A stretch of DNA of 32,809 nt from Acidimicrobiaceae bacterium (lineage in GTDB: Bacteria; Actinomycetota; Acidimicrobiia; Acidimicrobiales; UBA8592): contig PBIQ01000046.1 of the NCBI GenBank assembly GCA_002720485.1, forward strand, positions 1-32,809, read 5' to 3'. Positions 14,853 through 23,342 of the stretch are shown here, piece after piece. The translations under genes and the position numbers were made by a program. The notes under the pieces are model-generated. The model had not been told where the DNA came from. It worked only from the letters and a program-made list of their open reading frames with translations, and did not search any database. The first letter of the stretch is position 1. Every line of letters begins with the position of its first letter.

Positions 14853-16010
14853 ATGCAACTACTCGGGAAAAACATCCAGCACTACCACTGGGGTGATTAT
14901 GAATATATCCCTACCCTCCAAGGCCGAGTTTCGGGTGCTGATCCAGAAGCTGAATTATGGATGGGCGCTCATCCGAAATCACCAAGCAGAGTACTTGACA
15001 CCAATCAAGGCCTCGATGAACTCATAGCACTAAATCCTGACGAAGCTCTAGGAGAGCACGCAAAAGATTTCAACGGAGAACTTCCGTACATAATGAAAAT
15101 TCTGGCTATCCGCTCTCCCTTATCCCTCCAAGTGCACCCAACCGAAGAACAAGCTTCAGCAGGATTCAAAGACGAAGCTCATCTAGAGAAAGAAACCAAA
15201 TCTTATTTCTCACCCCGTGGAAAAGAGGAAATTGTCTGTGCAATAACGGACACTGATATCAAATTTGGATTCCGATCAGTCAGTGAAATTAGCAGCATCT
15301 TTGAACTCGCAACAAATGAAGAATTTCACCATCTTCAAAAAATACTTTCACAAAGAAATTCTGAGGAAGCATTGAAGAAAGTTATAGGAAAAATCCTCAC
15401 GTACCCGCCACTACTCGTACAGTCATTCGCAGCAGATATTCTGTCGTCCTATCCAAGGAACACAGTTTTATCCGGCAGCGAAATATCCTATTTCGGTGAC
15501 TTGGTTGAAATGTATCCGGCTGACCCCGGACTCGTGATTTTCTTAATGATGAACTTTTTAACACTGCTTCCAGGGGAGTCCTTGTATGTTCCACCTCGAA
15601 TCACTCATGCATACCTTCATGGAAACGCAGTAGAAATAACTTCAAATAGTGACAATGTCCTCAGATGCGGATTAACACCAAAACAAATAGACCATAACCA
15701 GTATTTGGCTGTTAGCTCCTTTTCAACGACACATCCAGAAATACAAAGACCTATAGATACAGTCCATACGTATTCATCTCCCACTCGATTCAGTTTGTCG
15801 CGTTTGGATATAGAACATAGCTGGGAAGTTACTCTCAATGGACCAGAAATATTGATCGCAACAGAGGGATCGTTCACCATTACAAGTGGCCATGGTCAAA
15901 GCCTGCACGTTGATAAAGGAATGCCAGTATGGATTCCATATTCAGATAAGAACTATCAAATATCTGGAACATGTCTAATCTTTAGATGCGCGACACAACG
16001 AGTTGGCTAA
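14853..16010 (+). CDS. manA: Mannose-6-phosphate isomerase, class I
   Basis: 385 residues, typical for type I PMI. Zinc-site segments are present: SLQVHPTEEQ (Q93, H95), GKEEIVCAI (Glu near 126) and PPRITHAYLHGNAVEI (metal-binding His). SDNVLRCGLTPKQID is the conserved stretch near the substrate pocket, and the C-terminal cupin half is complete. It interconverts mannose-6-phosphate and fructose-6-phosphate, linking glycolysis to GDP-mannose and mannosylated envelope polymers. It follows the deoxyribosyltransferase gene closely on the same strand and overlaps the convergent acyl-CoA dehydrogenase end by 4 bases. Confidence 0.92.
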   Translation: MQLLGKNIQHYHWGDYEYIPTLQGRVSGADPEAELWMGAHPKSPSRVLDTNQGLDELIALNPDEALGEHAKDFNGELPYIMKILAIRSPLSLQVHPTEEQASAGFKDEAHLEKETKSYFSPRGKEEIVCAITDTDIKFGFRSVSEISSIFELATNEEFHHLQKILSQRNSEEALKKVIGKILTYPPLLVQSFAADILSSYPRNTVLSGSEISYFGDLVEMYPADPGLVIFLMMNFLTLLPGESLYVPPRITHAYLHGNAVEITSNSDNVLRCGLTPKQIDHNQYLAVSSFSTTHPEIQRPIDTVHTYSSPTRFSLSRLDIEHSWEVTLNGPEILIATEGSFTITSGHGQSLHVDKGMPVWIPYSDKNYQISGTCLIFRCATQRVG

Positions 16011-17152
16011 ATTCCCAACTGTCGGCTGGCAAGGTCACGCATAATTTCTTCGCTTCCACCGCCAATAGCCTGAACACGAACCTCCCTGTAGAGGCGTTCC
16101 GTTACTGACCCCTTCAAATAGCTAGCACCTCCAAGAATCTGGGCTGCTTCACGGGCACAGAACTCAAAGGTAGTTGTTGCCTGCACTTTCAGTTCCGCTA
16201 TTTCAGCAACAGGATCATCCCCCTGATTCAACCGCCATGCCAAAAGTTCACACCATGCTTGCGCTGCGTTAATTTTCCTATCCATTTCGATGAATTTGTG
16301 ACGGATTACTTGATGATCTGCAAGGCGTTTACCGAATGTCTCTCGATCTTGAGACCATTCCAACGCTTCCTGATAACAAGCTCGAGAAAAAGCGATCGAT
16401 TGAGCAGCCATATCAATTCGCTCAGCATTGAAATTGTTCACGATTGATGCAAATCCAGTTCCTTCCTCACCGATCAGATTTTCTGCCGGTACACGGACAT
16501 CATCGAAATACAACGTAGCGGTATCTGATGACAACCAACCCATCTTGTCAAGTCGTGTTCGTTCCACTCCCTTGCGGTCTCCCTCTATAAGGAGCAGAGA
16601 AATACCGCGAGCCCCTTCTTCTCCGGTGCGAACTGCCACAGTCAGAAAATCTGCATGCATTCCGGAGGTGATGAATGTCTTTTGCCCGTTTACGATAAAT
16701 TCTCCACCATCTCGTCTAGCGACTGTTTGAATTCTGGCCACATCAGATCCACCGCTTGGTTCAGTAATAGCGAGCGCAGCTACAGCATCTCCAGCGAGAC
16801 ATGGAGTCAGCACCTGTGTCTTCATCTCATCAGAACCTGCTCTTTGTATCGGGGGAAGACCGATGTAATTCGAAAGCATTGACGCAACTACCCCCCCTGA
16901 TCCGGCCATGGCCAACTCCTGCATAATCACCATCCGGAGTATTGCATCACGTTGCCCATGGCCGCCGTACGCCTCTTCAAATCCATCTCCGAAAAGTCCT
17001 ACGGACGCTGCTTTTTTGTATAGGTCTCTCGGCACCTCTCCTGCTTGTTCCCATTCTTGAATGTTGGGAACAATCTCGTTCTTAGCAAACTGTTGCACCA
17101 CTGACCGGAATGCTTCATGATCTTCAGAATAGAACGGTGAGGAAATAGTCAT
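16007..17152 (-). CDS. Acyl-CoA dehydrogenase
   Basis: 381 residues, full length. The FAD/substrate signatures include ALAITEPSGGSDVARIQT (middle beta domain), GQKTFITSGMHAD, and DRETFGKRLADHQVIRHKFIEM in the C-terminal helical domain. Where medium/short-chain enzymes carry the catalytic glutamate near the C-terminus (YEGT), this protein has AIGGGSEEI, so that residue is glycine. As in isovaleryl- and long-chain acyl-CoA dehydrogenases, the base is more likely the Glu of NAERIDMAAQ in the helix-G region. It introduces an alpha,beta double bond in an acyl-CoA, passing electrons to ETF. It is the last gene of a three-gene operon with enoyl-CoA isomerase/hydratase and an OYE-family reductase. 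Confidence 0.9.
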   Translation of the reverse strand: MTISSPFYSEDHEAFRSVVQQFAKNEIVPNIQEWEQAGEVPRDLYKKAASVGLFGDGFEEAYGGHGQRDAILRMVIMQELAMAGSGGVVASMLSNYIGLPPIQRAGSDEMKTQVLTPCLAGDAVAALAITEPSGGSDVARIQTVARRDGGEFIVNGQKTFITSGMHADFLTVAVRTGEEGARGISLLLIEGDRKGVERTRLDKMGWLSSDTATLYFDDVRVPAENLIGEEGTGFASIVNNFNAERIDMAAQSIAFSRACYQEALEWSQDRETFGKRLADHQVIRHKFIEMDRKINAAQAWCELLAWRLNQGDDPVAEIAELKVQATTTFEFCAREAAQILGGASYLKGSVTERLYREVRVQAIGGGSEEIMRDLASRQLGI

Positions 17153-17175
17153 ATATTTAGCTTCGCATGAATTTT

Positions 17176-17952
17176 CTATTCTCCCAAACTGGAGAAGTCC
17201 GGGTCACGTTTCTCAGCGAAAGCTTGCAGAGCTTCAAGATTCGCAGGTTTACCCAGTAGCTCGGCGAATGCACCATCTTCATGTTTTCTGGCTTCATGAA
17301 TTCGTTCACGTATCGGATCCATAATGAGCTTCTTTGACGCAACAAGAGAGCTGATGGGTTTAGCTGCCAAAATCTGAGCATGTTCCATTGCGACATCCAT
17401 CAATTCATCATCCGAGCAGAGCTTAAACGCCAGCCCCATCGAAAAACATTCCTCTGCCGAAAGCCACTCAGAACTCAATAGTGTCCATGTTGCATTCTGC
17501 CGGCCCATAATCGCAGGAAAAGTAAAACTACTCGCAGCTTCTGGAGCTAACGCTAAGTCTGTAAAAGGGCATTTAACTCTGGCGCTGTGCGCCATAAATA
17601 CAAGATCGGATAAGCCAAGAATTGTTACACCGATACCCAACCCAAGGCCATTAACCGCACACAGCAAAGGTTTTGAAAAATCCACCAAGGTATCTGCTAG
17701 TCCGGGGAAGCCATGTTTACCAGGAGTGAATGAAGGGTCAGCCATCCGTTTCCCCAATTCAACAACATCAGTGCCTGACGAAAAACTATCACCCTGACCG
17801 GTGACCATTACTACAGCAACAGTCGAATCACCTTCTGCTTCTATTAGTAATTCGGTAAGGCTGTCATACAATGCCTCGTTGAACGCATTCTTAGCTTCTG
17901 GTCTATTTAAACGAAATACTCGGACTCTTCCATCATTTACGACATCAATCAC
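17176..17952 (-). CDS. Enoyl-CoA hydratase/isomerase (crotonase family, ECI-like)
   Basis: 258 residues. The crotonase oxyanion-hole segments are SFSSGTDVVEL (near 56-66) and CAVNGLGLGIGVTILGLSDLVF (near 98-119). Rather than the two-glutamate hydratase pattern, LALAPEAASSFTFPAIMG carries E138 in a PExxSS motif, as in mammalian Delta3,Delta2-enoyl-CoA isomerase (ECI2/PECI, PEGCSS). It may therefore shift double bonds in unsaturated acyl-CoAs, not hydrate them. The start overlaps the OYE stop by 8 bases, so translation is coupled. With an OYE-type reductase and an acyl-CoA dehydrogenase it suits oxidation of unsaturated or alicyclic acyl-CoAs. Confidence 0.86.
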   Translation of the reverse strand: MIDVVNDGRVRVFRLNRPEAKNAFNEALYDSLTELLIEAEGDSTVAVVMVTGQGDSFSSGTDVVELGKRMADPSFTPGKHGFPGLADTLVDFSKPLLCAVNGLGLGIGVTILGLSDLVFMAHSARVKCPFTDLALAPEAASSFTFPAIMGRQNATWTLLSSEWLSAEECFSMGLAFKLCSDDELMDVAMEHAQILAAKPISSLVASKKLIMDPIRERIHEARKHEDGAFAELLGKPANLEALQAFAEKRDPDFSSLGE

Positions 17953-19180
17953 TGAGACCTACTTTCTGAGCCTGAAGCGGCCATTTATCATGACCGGGCC
18001 GGTTCTCTTCTGGAACGATCCAACAATGCGTTCCTTGATAAATACTTGGCATGCATTTATTGCAGTGAATACATGCCCCATTCGCGTCGTTGCCTTCTTC
18101 CCAACGCTTCACGAGGTCTGGTTCGCGCAACAGGGCTCGACCGATCGCAACGAAGTCAAAACCTTCGTCAAGTGCCAATTGCACCGTAGATAAATTATTT
18201 ATACCACCGAGAAGAATTAAAGGCATTGTGACGGCCTCACGAACAAGTCTTGCTTGTTCAAGAAAATACGCTTCTTCAAACGGGTAGTACGGCATGAACT
18301 TCTTCGCAGTTAGTTTGAAACCGGCTTTCATAATACGACCGGGGAATATTTCTGCCATTTCGTGAACGGGAACATCCCCACGGAAGAAGTACATTGGATT
18401 CTCAAAAGAACTTCCTCCAGTCAGTTCAATAGCGTCAAGTGCTCCGTCTAGCTCAAGCATTTTTGCAACTTTGACGCATTCATCCACATGGAAACCACTC
18501 TTCACCCCATCATCCAAATTCAGTTTCGCAATAAGGGCAACACTGTCTGGGAGAACGTCTTTAACTCTTTTGGCTATTGTTCGAGCTAAACGGGCACGGT
18601 TCTCCAGTGAACCACCCCAATGATCTTGCCGTTTATTGAGTTTGGGACTCAAGAAATTACTTATAAGGTACCCGTGACCAAAATGCAGCTCAACGCAATC
18701 AAACCCACTCTCTGCTGCAAGTTCAGCTGCCGAGACAAAGTCGATAATAATCCTTTGGATTTGCGTGTCGTCTGCAGGCGTCGTGTTTTTAAAACGTGTT
18801 TTTGAGAAGACTTTTGATGCTGATAATGCAGGACCTCCAACTCCTATTCCCACAGGGCCAGCATGACCAAGCTGTATAGATGCGGCGACATCAAAATTAT
18901 GCATCGCATCCACGAAGCATCGTAATCCAGGGACTGCCTCTTCCCGCATAACGATTTCATTAGGTGCACCCTGTCCGTCAGGCGACACGGCACAGTAAGC
19001 AAGCGTCGTCATCCCTATACGCCCAGCGGCGAAAGCCTTGTGAAAATCAATCAGCGCATCCGTGACCATATTGTCAATCGCCATCCCCTCAAAGGTCGCC
19101 GCTTTGATAACGCGATTACGAAGTTCAATCGGCCCAAGCTTCGTCGGGACAAAAATAGGATTAGAGTCTGTGTTCATCAT
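17945..19180 (-). CDS. NADH:flavin oxidoreductase / old yellow enzyme family protein
   Basis: 411 residues, one TIM-barrel OYE domain. FVPTKLGPIELRNRVIKAAT is the family N-terminus, SIQLGHAG and CVELHFGHGYLISNFLSPKLN are FMN and active-site segments, and DHWGGSLENRARLARTI is a hallmark motif. The C-terminal part ends with CIHCNKCMPSIYQGTHC, a cysteine cluster like the Fe-S site of 2,4-dienoyl-CoA reductase (FadH), but the extra FAD/NAD domains of FadH are absent. It probably reduces activated C=C bonds. It is first in an operon with the enoyl-CoA isomerase/hydratase and acyl-CoA dehydrogenase, supporting a dienoyl-CoA or enone substrate. Confidence 0.87.
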   Translation of the reverse strand: MMNTDSNPIFVPTKLGPIELRNRVIKAATFEGMAIDNMVTDALIDFHKAFAAGRIGMTTLAYCAVSPDGQGAPNEIVMREEAVPGLRCFVDAMHNFDVAASIQLGHAGPVGIGVGGPALSASKVFSKTRFKNTTPADDTQIQRIIIDFVSAAELAAESGFDCVELHFGHGYLISNFLSPKLNKRQDHWGGSLENRARLARTIAKRVKDVLPDSVALIAKLNLDDGVKSGFHVDECVKVAKMLELDGALDAIELTGGSSFENPMYFFRGDVPVHEMAEIFPGRIMKAGFKLTAKKFMPYYPFEEAYFLEQARLVREAVTMPLILLGGINNLSTVQLALDEGFDFVAIGRALLREPDLVKRWEEGNDANGACIHCNKCMPSIYQGTHCWIVPEENRPGHDKWPLQAQKVGLSD

Positions 19181-19276
19181 TTCTCATAATCTAATCTAGT
19201 GGAGACTTCCTGATCTCTCATCTTGATCCTCACCTGCTTCTCCGACAACAATAGAAGAAGGCATTGAAAGGAAAGT

Positions 19277-19990
19277 ATGAGCAGCAACCCCACTGAAGTT
19301 GATTTTCATTTTGATGTTATGTGCCCTTGGGCGTATCAGACATCAAAATGGATCCGAAATGTCCGAGCACAAAATGGATTAACCATTAACTGGAAGTTCT
19401 TCAGCCTTGAGGAAGTGAATTTACGAGATGGGAAAAAACACCCGTGGGAACGAGATTGGTCCTACGGATGGTCAATGATGCGAATCGGAGCAATCTTACG
19501 GAGAGAAAGCATGGAGAACCTTGATAGATGGTACGAAAGGTCAGGTAGGGCGCTTCATGAGGAAGGGAAACGCCCCCACGAACCCGCTGTGGCGAAAGAA
19601 CTCCTCGAAGAATTAGGAATGGATCCACACATTGTTGATGTTTCCCTAGAAGACCTGACAACGCATGACGAAATCAAACAAGACCATCAACGGGTTATCG
19701 ACGCTGGGGGATACGGAGTCCCAACACTTTTCTTCGGCGATCACGCATTATATGGACCTGTTCTCATTGACCCTCCCGAAGGAGAGCAAGCTATGAAGCT
19801 TTGGGAGGCAGTTACATTATGGCTTGAATTTCCTGATTTATATGAACTGCAGAAACCAAAGACAGGCGAAGACGAAAAACGCATATTTCAGGTATTTCGA
19901 CCATATTTAGAAGCGCGCGACTGGGTAAGTATTGACCGTGGAAAAGTTATTGAATTCCCCGACACTGACAATAAAAAACAGGAACAATAG
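19277..19990 (+). CDS. DsbA-like thioredoxin-fold protein (FrnE/HCCA isomerase type)
   Basis: 237 residues without a signal peptide, so cytoplasmic. [20 protein letters not shown] near the N-terminus matches the DsbA/FrnE fold start, where the active site is CxxC or SPxS; here it is CPWA, keeping only the first cysteine. [18 protein letters not shown] is the cis-proline loop (VPT) with downstream strand. Single-cysteine members include glutathione-linked isomerases (HCCA isomerase) and redox proteins, so the activity is unsettled. The TAG stop is directly followed by the ATG of the cupin gene, indicating an operon. Confidence 0.78.
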   Translation: MSSNPTEVDFHFDVMCPWAYQTSKWIRNVRAQNGLTINWKFFSLEEVNLRDGKKHPWERDWSYGWSMMRIGAILRRESMENLDRWYERSGRALHEEGKRPHEPAVAKELLEELGMDPHIVDVSLEDLTTHDEIKQDHQRVIDAGGYGVPTLFFGDHALYGPVLIDPPEGEQAMKLWEAVTLWLEFPDLYELQKPKTGEDEKRIFQVFRPYLEARDWVSIDRGKVIEFPDTDNKKQEQ

Positions 19991-20527
19991 ATGCCAGATT
20001 CTGAAATGAGTCCACGTATTCCAGATACGTTTCCTACATTCACACACTTAGAAAACGACGATGAAGTGCCTTGGATACCTGTCCGGAGTCAACGTAACGC
20101 TAACGGTAGTGAGTCCCATGTATGGGAAAAATGGGTTGCGTTCTCCGTTGACCCCATGTACCTTGCCCTATTTGCACAATGGGATCCTGGAATGATCGTC
20201 AGAAAACATGGCCATTTCAGCCCCCATGTACTTACTGTTCTCAAGGGAGAGTTTCTATGCGGTGAAAGGCTCTGTGGAGTAGGAACCCATATTGAGCTTC
20301 CGCTTGGAGCTGATTTCGGACCATTTAGAGCAGGCCCAAACGGAGTCACTCTCTACGAAGTTATGATGGGGGACCCCCGTTCGTGGAGTGACGACCCAGA
20401 TGCTATGACAAAGATCCTCGAAGAGCATGGTGTAACCCAATTACCTGATCCGCCTATAGAACTCCCCGCTGGACTCAAAGATCTTCGCAAGGTATATCAG
20501 GCTGCAAAGTCACAACAATCAAGTTGA
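19991..20527 (+). CDS. Cupin-fold protein
   Basis: 178 residues. KHGHFSPHVLTVLKGEFLCG is a cupin motif 1 (HxH...E-like spacing, G at the turn), and GTHIELPLGADFGPFRAGPNG resembles the motif 2 region, where the last histidine is missing or replaced. It is therefore a small beta-barrel protein that may bind a metal through the histidines of motif 1. It starts immediately after the DsbA-like gene's stop codon with no gap. Function unknown; ChrR-like or dioxygenase-like activity cannot be told apart from sequence alone. Its end overlaps the convergent engB gene by 9 bases. Confidence 0.7.
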   Translation: MPDSEMSPRIPDTFPTFTHLENDDEVPWIPVRSQRNANGSESHVWEKWVAFSVDPMYLALFAQWDPGMIVRKHGHFSPHVLTVLKGEFLCGERLCGVGTHIELPLGADFGPFRAGPNGVTLYEVMMGDPRSWSDDPDAMTKILEEHGVTQLPDPPIELPAGLKDLRKVYQAAKSQQSS

Positions 20528-21112
20528 GAAAAATTCGATAATTTCTGAACGAAGTTCCCCTATCCCTGTTCCCGTGTTCGCGCTTACCCACAGGACATCT
20601 TTTTTTTCAATTCCTAATTTTTTCACCAGATCGTCTTTTCTAGCTCCTCTTTTAGATGGCCGTACTTTGTCTTCCTTCGTTGCGACAAAGCGGTAGGGAA
20701 GATCTATATGGTCAAGCCACTCAACAGTTTGTAGATCCAAGGATGTTGGGCCAACGGCGCTGTCAATTAACAAAATGACAGCGCCAAGCGTGTCACTTTT
20801 CATCAAATACTCTTCAATCATTAGCTTCCATCGGTCCATTTCTGCTTTCGGAGCTTTAGCAAAACCGTACCCAGGAAGATCAACAAGCCAAGACCCCGAA
20901 CCTTTCGGGTCGAGCTCGTAGATATTAATCAGTTGTGTAGCTCCAGGTGTTTTTGATGTTTTTGCAAGTTTCTTTCTATGTGCCAAAGCATTAATGAGGG
21001 ATGATTTCCCAACATTCGATCGTCCGACAATAGCTAGCTCAAGAACACTATTTGGAAGTTGATCAAGACGCGAAGCTGATTGGAGAAAGCGAATAGGAAG
21101 TGGACTAGACAT
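20519..21112 (-). CDS. engB: Ribosome biogenesis GTP-binding protein EngB/YsxC
   Basis: 197 residues, the standard EngB length. GTPase motifs: G1 GRSNVGKSSLINAL (about 30-43), G2 threonine in TPGATQLIN, G3 DLPGYGFAKAP, G4 TKEDK (EngB normally TKxDK), and G5 VSANTGTG. The order and the GYGFA stretch are diagnostic for EngB in the TrmE-Era-EngA-EngB family. It acts in 50S ribosomal subunit assembly in the cytoplasm. The neighbours are unrelated. A 284-base gap before the next gene at 21397 holds its own promoter and that of the downstream lipoprotein; I see no clear motif there. Confidence 0.93.
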   Translation of the reverse strand: MSSPLPIRFLQSASRLDQLPNSVLELAIVGRSNVGKSSLINALAHRKKLAKTSKTPGATQLINIYELDPKGSGSWLVDLPGYGFAKAPKAEMDRWKLMIEEYLMKSDTLGAVILLIDSAVGPTSLDLQTVEWLDHIDLPYRFVATKEDKVRPSKRGARKDDLVKKLGIEKKDVLWVSANTGTGIGELRSEIIEFFST

Positions 21113-21396
21113 CTTTCTAGACTAGCCGCCTCCTATCAATAGAGCGCTTGTCACTTTTTGATTCCTTAATAAATGAAAATAATTCGCTTGCCAAGTTCCT
21201 TATTTCCTTTTTCATAAGAACTTTCGCGAAACGTTAGAAGCGACATGAAAGATTCAATATAGAAATAATGCTTGTATTTCCAAGGAATTCGTCATGTTAT
21301 TAGTACAAATGTACCGGAAGCAGATAGCTGGAATAGCTAGAAAACCAGGTTGATTTCAATCTAGTTAAGATCCTTGTGTTTTTACAGAATAACTGT

Positions 21397-22542
21397 ATGA
21401 ACAAAAACACAACTCTCATCACAGCCATCACCGCCCTAGTCGTCGCCTTCCTAGTATTGACAACCGCTTGTATACCAGCAGGAAATGGAGACCTATCAAA
21501 TCTGACAGAGGGAAAAGAAACATATAAGTCCCTTATCCTCGATACCGCCGAAACACATCAGCACAGCGAAGAACAAGAAGAAGTCGAAACCTACGTATCT
21601 AAAGAGGAAACACATCAAGAAGCTAGCGATCACGGTCATTCTCATAATGAATATGTGGTTGTTCCTGAAATAGGTCAAACGCAACTCATAGTCGAAGAAA
21701 CTTCATCTAACGAAGTAGAAGCAACTGAAACTCAAAGCAGTGCAGCAGCAGAAGCTGAAATTAAACGTCTCCAACAGCAACTTGAAGATGTTCTCTCCGA
21801 TACCTCCATTGAATACTCCTGGGGAACTTATGATCCCGACACCGCCCTCCTTCAAGAACTTCTCGGTACAACAGTTGACGGTGTTTACGGAAACATGACC
21901 TCACGTCTTCACATGGCAGCACTCGCAGAACGAGGACTCAACACTGATAATGTTCCAGTCTCACCTGTAGTTGTTGAAGTTCCCGCTGTTGAAGAAAAAC
22001 CAGTTACGCCAACAGCTCCTGCTAGTTGTTCAGGGATAACCTGTTTCGACGGCTACGAAGGACAGTACCAAGCACAGGTCGAAGCCGCAGCTGCAGCATT
22101 ACCAGCAGAACTCCGAACAGCGTTTGGTGGAGTTACAGTCGTTAACGGATGCCACCCCTACGCAAAGGTCACCTTCGGACGATGCGTTTACGGTGTATGG
22201 GACAGTGCCGGATGGGATGCTAATGGTAATCATGGCGCCGACTGGTCCTACACCCTATGGGTATCCAATCGAGGCGTAGAATCCGGACGACTCACCGACA
22301 TCATGGTCCACGAAGCCGGACATGCATATTCTTACGCAATTGCTCGGCGATGCCTTAATCCTGAAACAGGGAACACCTTTCGTATCGACGCCCGTGAGAT
22401 CTTCGGCGGAGAAGAACCATTCGCCGATGGAATCACCGCATACTACAACGGTGCCGGCGCTTACCAAAACTACCGAGGAACCGGAACCGCCCTCTCAACA
22501 GCTGAAATCGACATTCTCGAAAGAATGTTTAGCACCTGCTAA
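21397..22542 (+). CDS. Lipoprotein with peptidoglycan-binding-like module and HExxH metallopeptidase-like domain
   Basis: 381 residues from ATG 21397. The N-terminus is a lipoprotein signal (hydrophobic core then LTTAC, lipid-modified Cys25). Residues about 30-135 are Glu/His-rich and low complexity. Residues about 140-182 form a peptidoglycan-binding-like module (LLQELLGTTVDGVYGNMTSRLHMAAL). The C-terminal domain carries VHEAGHAYS with H305-E306...H309 and, 30 residues later, GGEEPFADGI with E339/E340 as the third zinc ligand, the pattern of gluzincin-type metallopeptidases. It probably acts outside the membrane on wall or secreted proteins. A second protein at 24965 shares the binding module. 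No family name is certain. Confidence 0.75.
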   Translation: MNKNTTLITAITALVVAFLVLTTACIPAGNGDLSNLTEGKETYKSLILDTAETHQHSEEQEEVETYVSKEETHQEASDHGHSHNEYVVVPEIGQTQLIVEETSSNEVEATETQSSAAAEAEIKRLQQQLEDVLSDTSIEYSWGTYDPDTALLQELLGTTVDGVYGNMTSRLHMAALAERGLNTDNVPVSPVVVEVPAVEEKPVTPTAPASCSGITCFDGYEGQYQAQVEAAAAALPAELRTAFGGVTVVNGCHPYAKVTFGRCVYGVWDSAGWDANGNHGADWSYTLWVSNRGVESGRLTDIMVHEAGHAYSYAIARRCLNPETGNTFRIDAREIFGGEEPFADGITAYYNGAGAYQNYRGTGTALSTAEIDILERMFSTC

Positions 22543-22564
22543 TTGGCAGAGTATCTGGGGGACT

Positions 22565-23206
22565 CTACAAAATCTCTAGATCTTTTCGGCTCTCCCAAAC
22601 AAGCCCAGCAAGAAGTGTTCGAGATTCGACACCTACTTTCTGATAGATCGTTGTCAAATTGTTTCGTACCGTACTCGAAGCAAGATGAAGCGTTTCAGAG
22701 ATTTCTGCATCGCTCAGTCCATCCGCTATAAGTTCAGCAATCTCAAGCTCTCTTTTCGTCAAAGTATTTCTATCCAAAGCCCCCTGAGAGCCAAGTTCAG
22801 TCGCAGCAGCCCGAGCATCAGAATGTGTAAGCATAGAAAAGCCTTTCGCAGCCGCTTCAATTGCTTCTGCTAAAGGTTCAAGATCGGAGTCTTTTTCCAA
22901 GTAAGCTGCAACCGATCCGCTTTCAAAAGCTGCAATTAATGATCTCGGGGATTTTACCGAGGTAAACACCACACAGCGGACGGTCAGGTCATTCTCAGTG
23001 ACATACCTCGCGATATCAAGACCAGATCCCTCTCCAAGTCGAAGGTCCAGAACCGCTATATCAAATAACCCCTCATTAAGCGCTGAGATAGCTTCGTCTA
23101 CTGATCCAGCTTCTACTATCTCAACGCTTTCCTGAAATGTCGACTCCAGCCCAGCCCGAATTCCCATTCGAACCATTGGATGGTCATCGACGAGAAGCAC
23201 CTTCAT
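22565..23206 (-). CDS. NarL/FixJ-family response regulator
   Basis: 213 residues. N-terminal receiver domain: acidic pair D7/D8, phospho-acceptor D54 in DIAVLDLRLGEG, Thr in VVFTSVKSP, and the conserved Lys in AYLEKDSD. C-terminal LuxR-type HTH: LTKRELEIAELIADGLSDAEISETLHLASSTVRNNLTTIYQKVGV. This class is activated by HisKA_3 histidine kinases; the only one visible is the cytoplasmic multi-PAS kinase at 28251-30977, 5 kb away on the other strand, so pairing is possible but inferred. It is divergent from the short PPDK gene. Confidence 0.9.
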   Translation of the reverse strand: MKVLLVDDHPMVRMGIRAGLESTFQESVEIVEAGSVDEAISALNEGLFDIAVLDLRLGEGSGLDIARYVTENDLTVRCVVFTSVKSPRSLIAAFESGSVAAYLEKDSDLEPLAEAIEAAAKGFSMLTHSDARAAATELGSQGALDRNTLTKRELEIAELIADGLSDAEISETLHLASSTVRNNLTTIYQKVGVESRTLLAGLVWESRKDLEIL

Positions 23207-23342
23207 CAGTCCTTATCCCCCTAGTTGGTATCGTTCTCGATCACGCTTTTAGAGTAGATCCGTCGGTAGAACTTTTCTAGTTTATTTCTCATAGCAATCG
23301 AACTTGCTTTGATCTAAAGTTATTTATGACCTCGGAGCTTAG

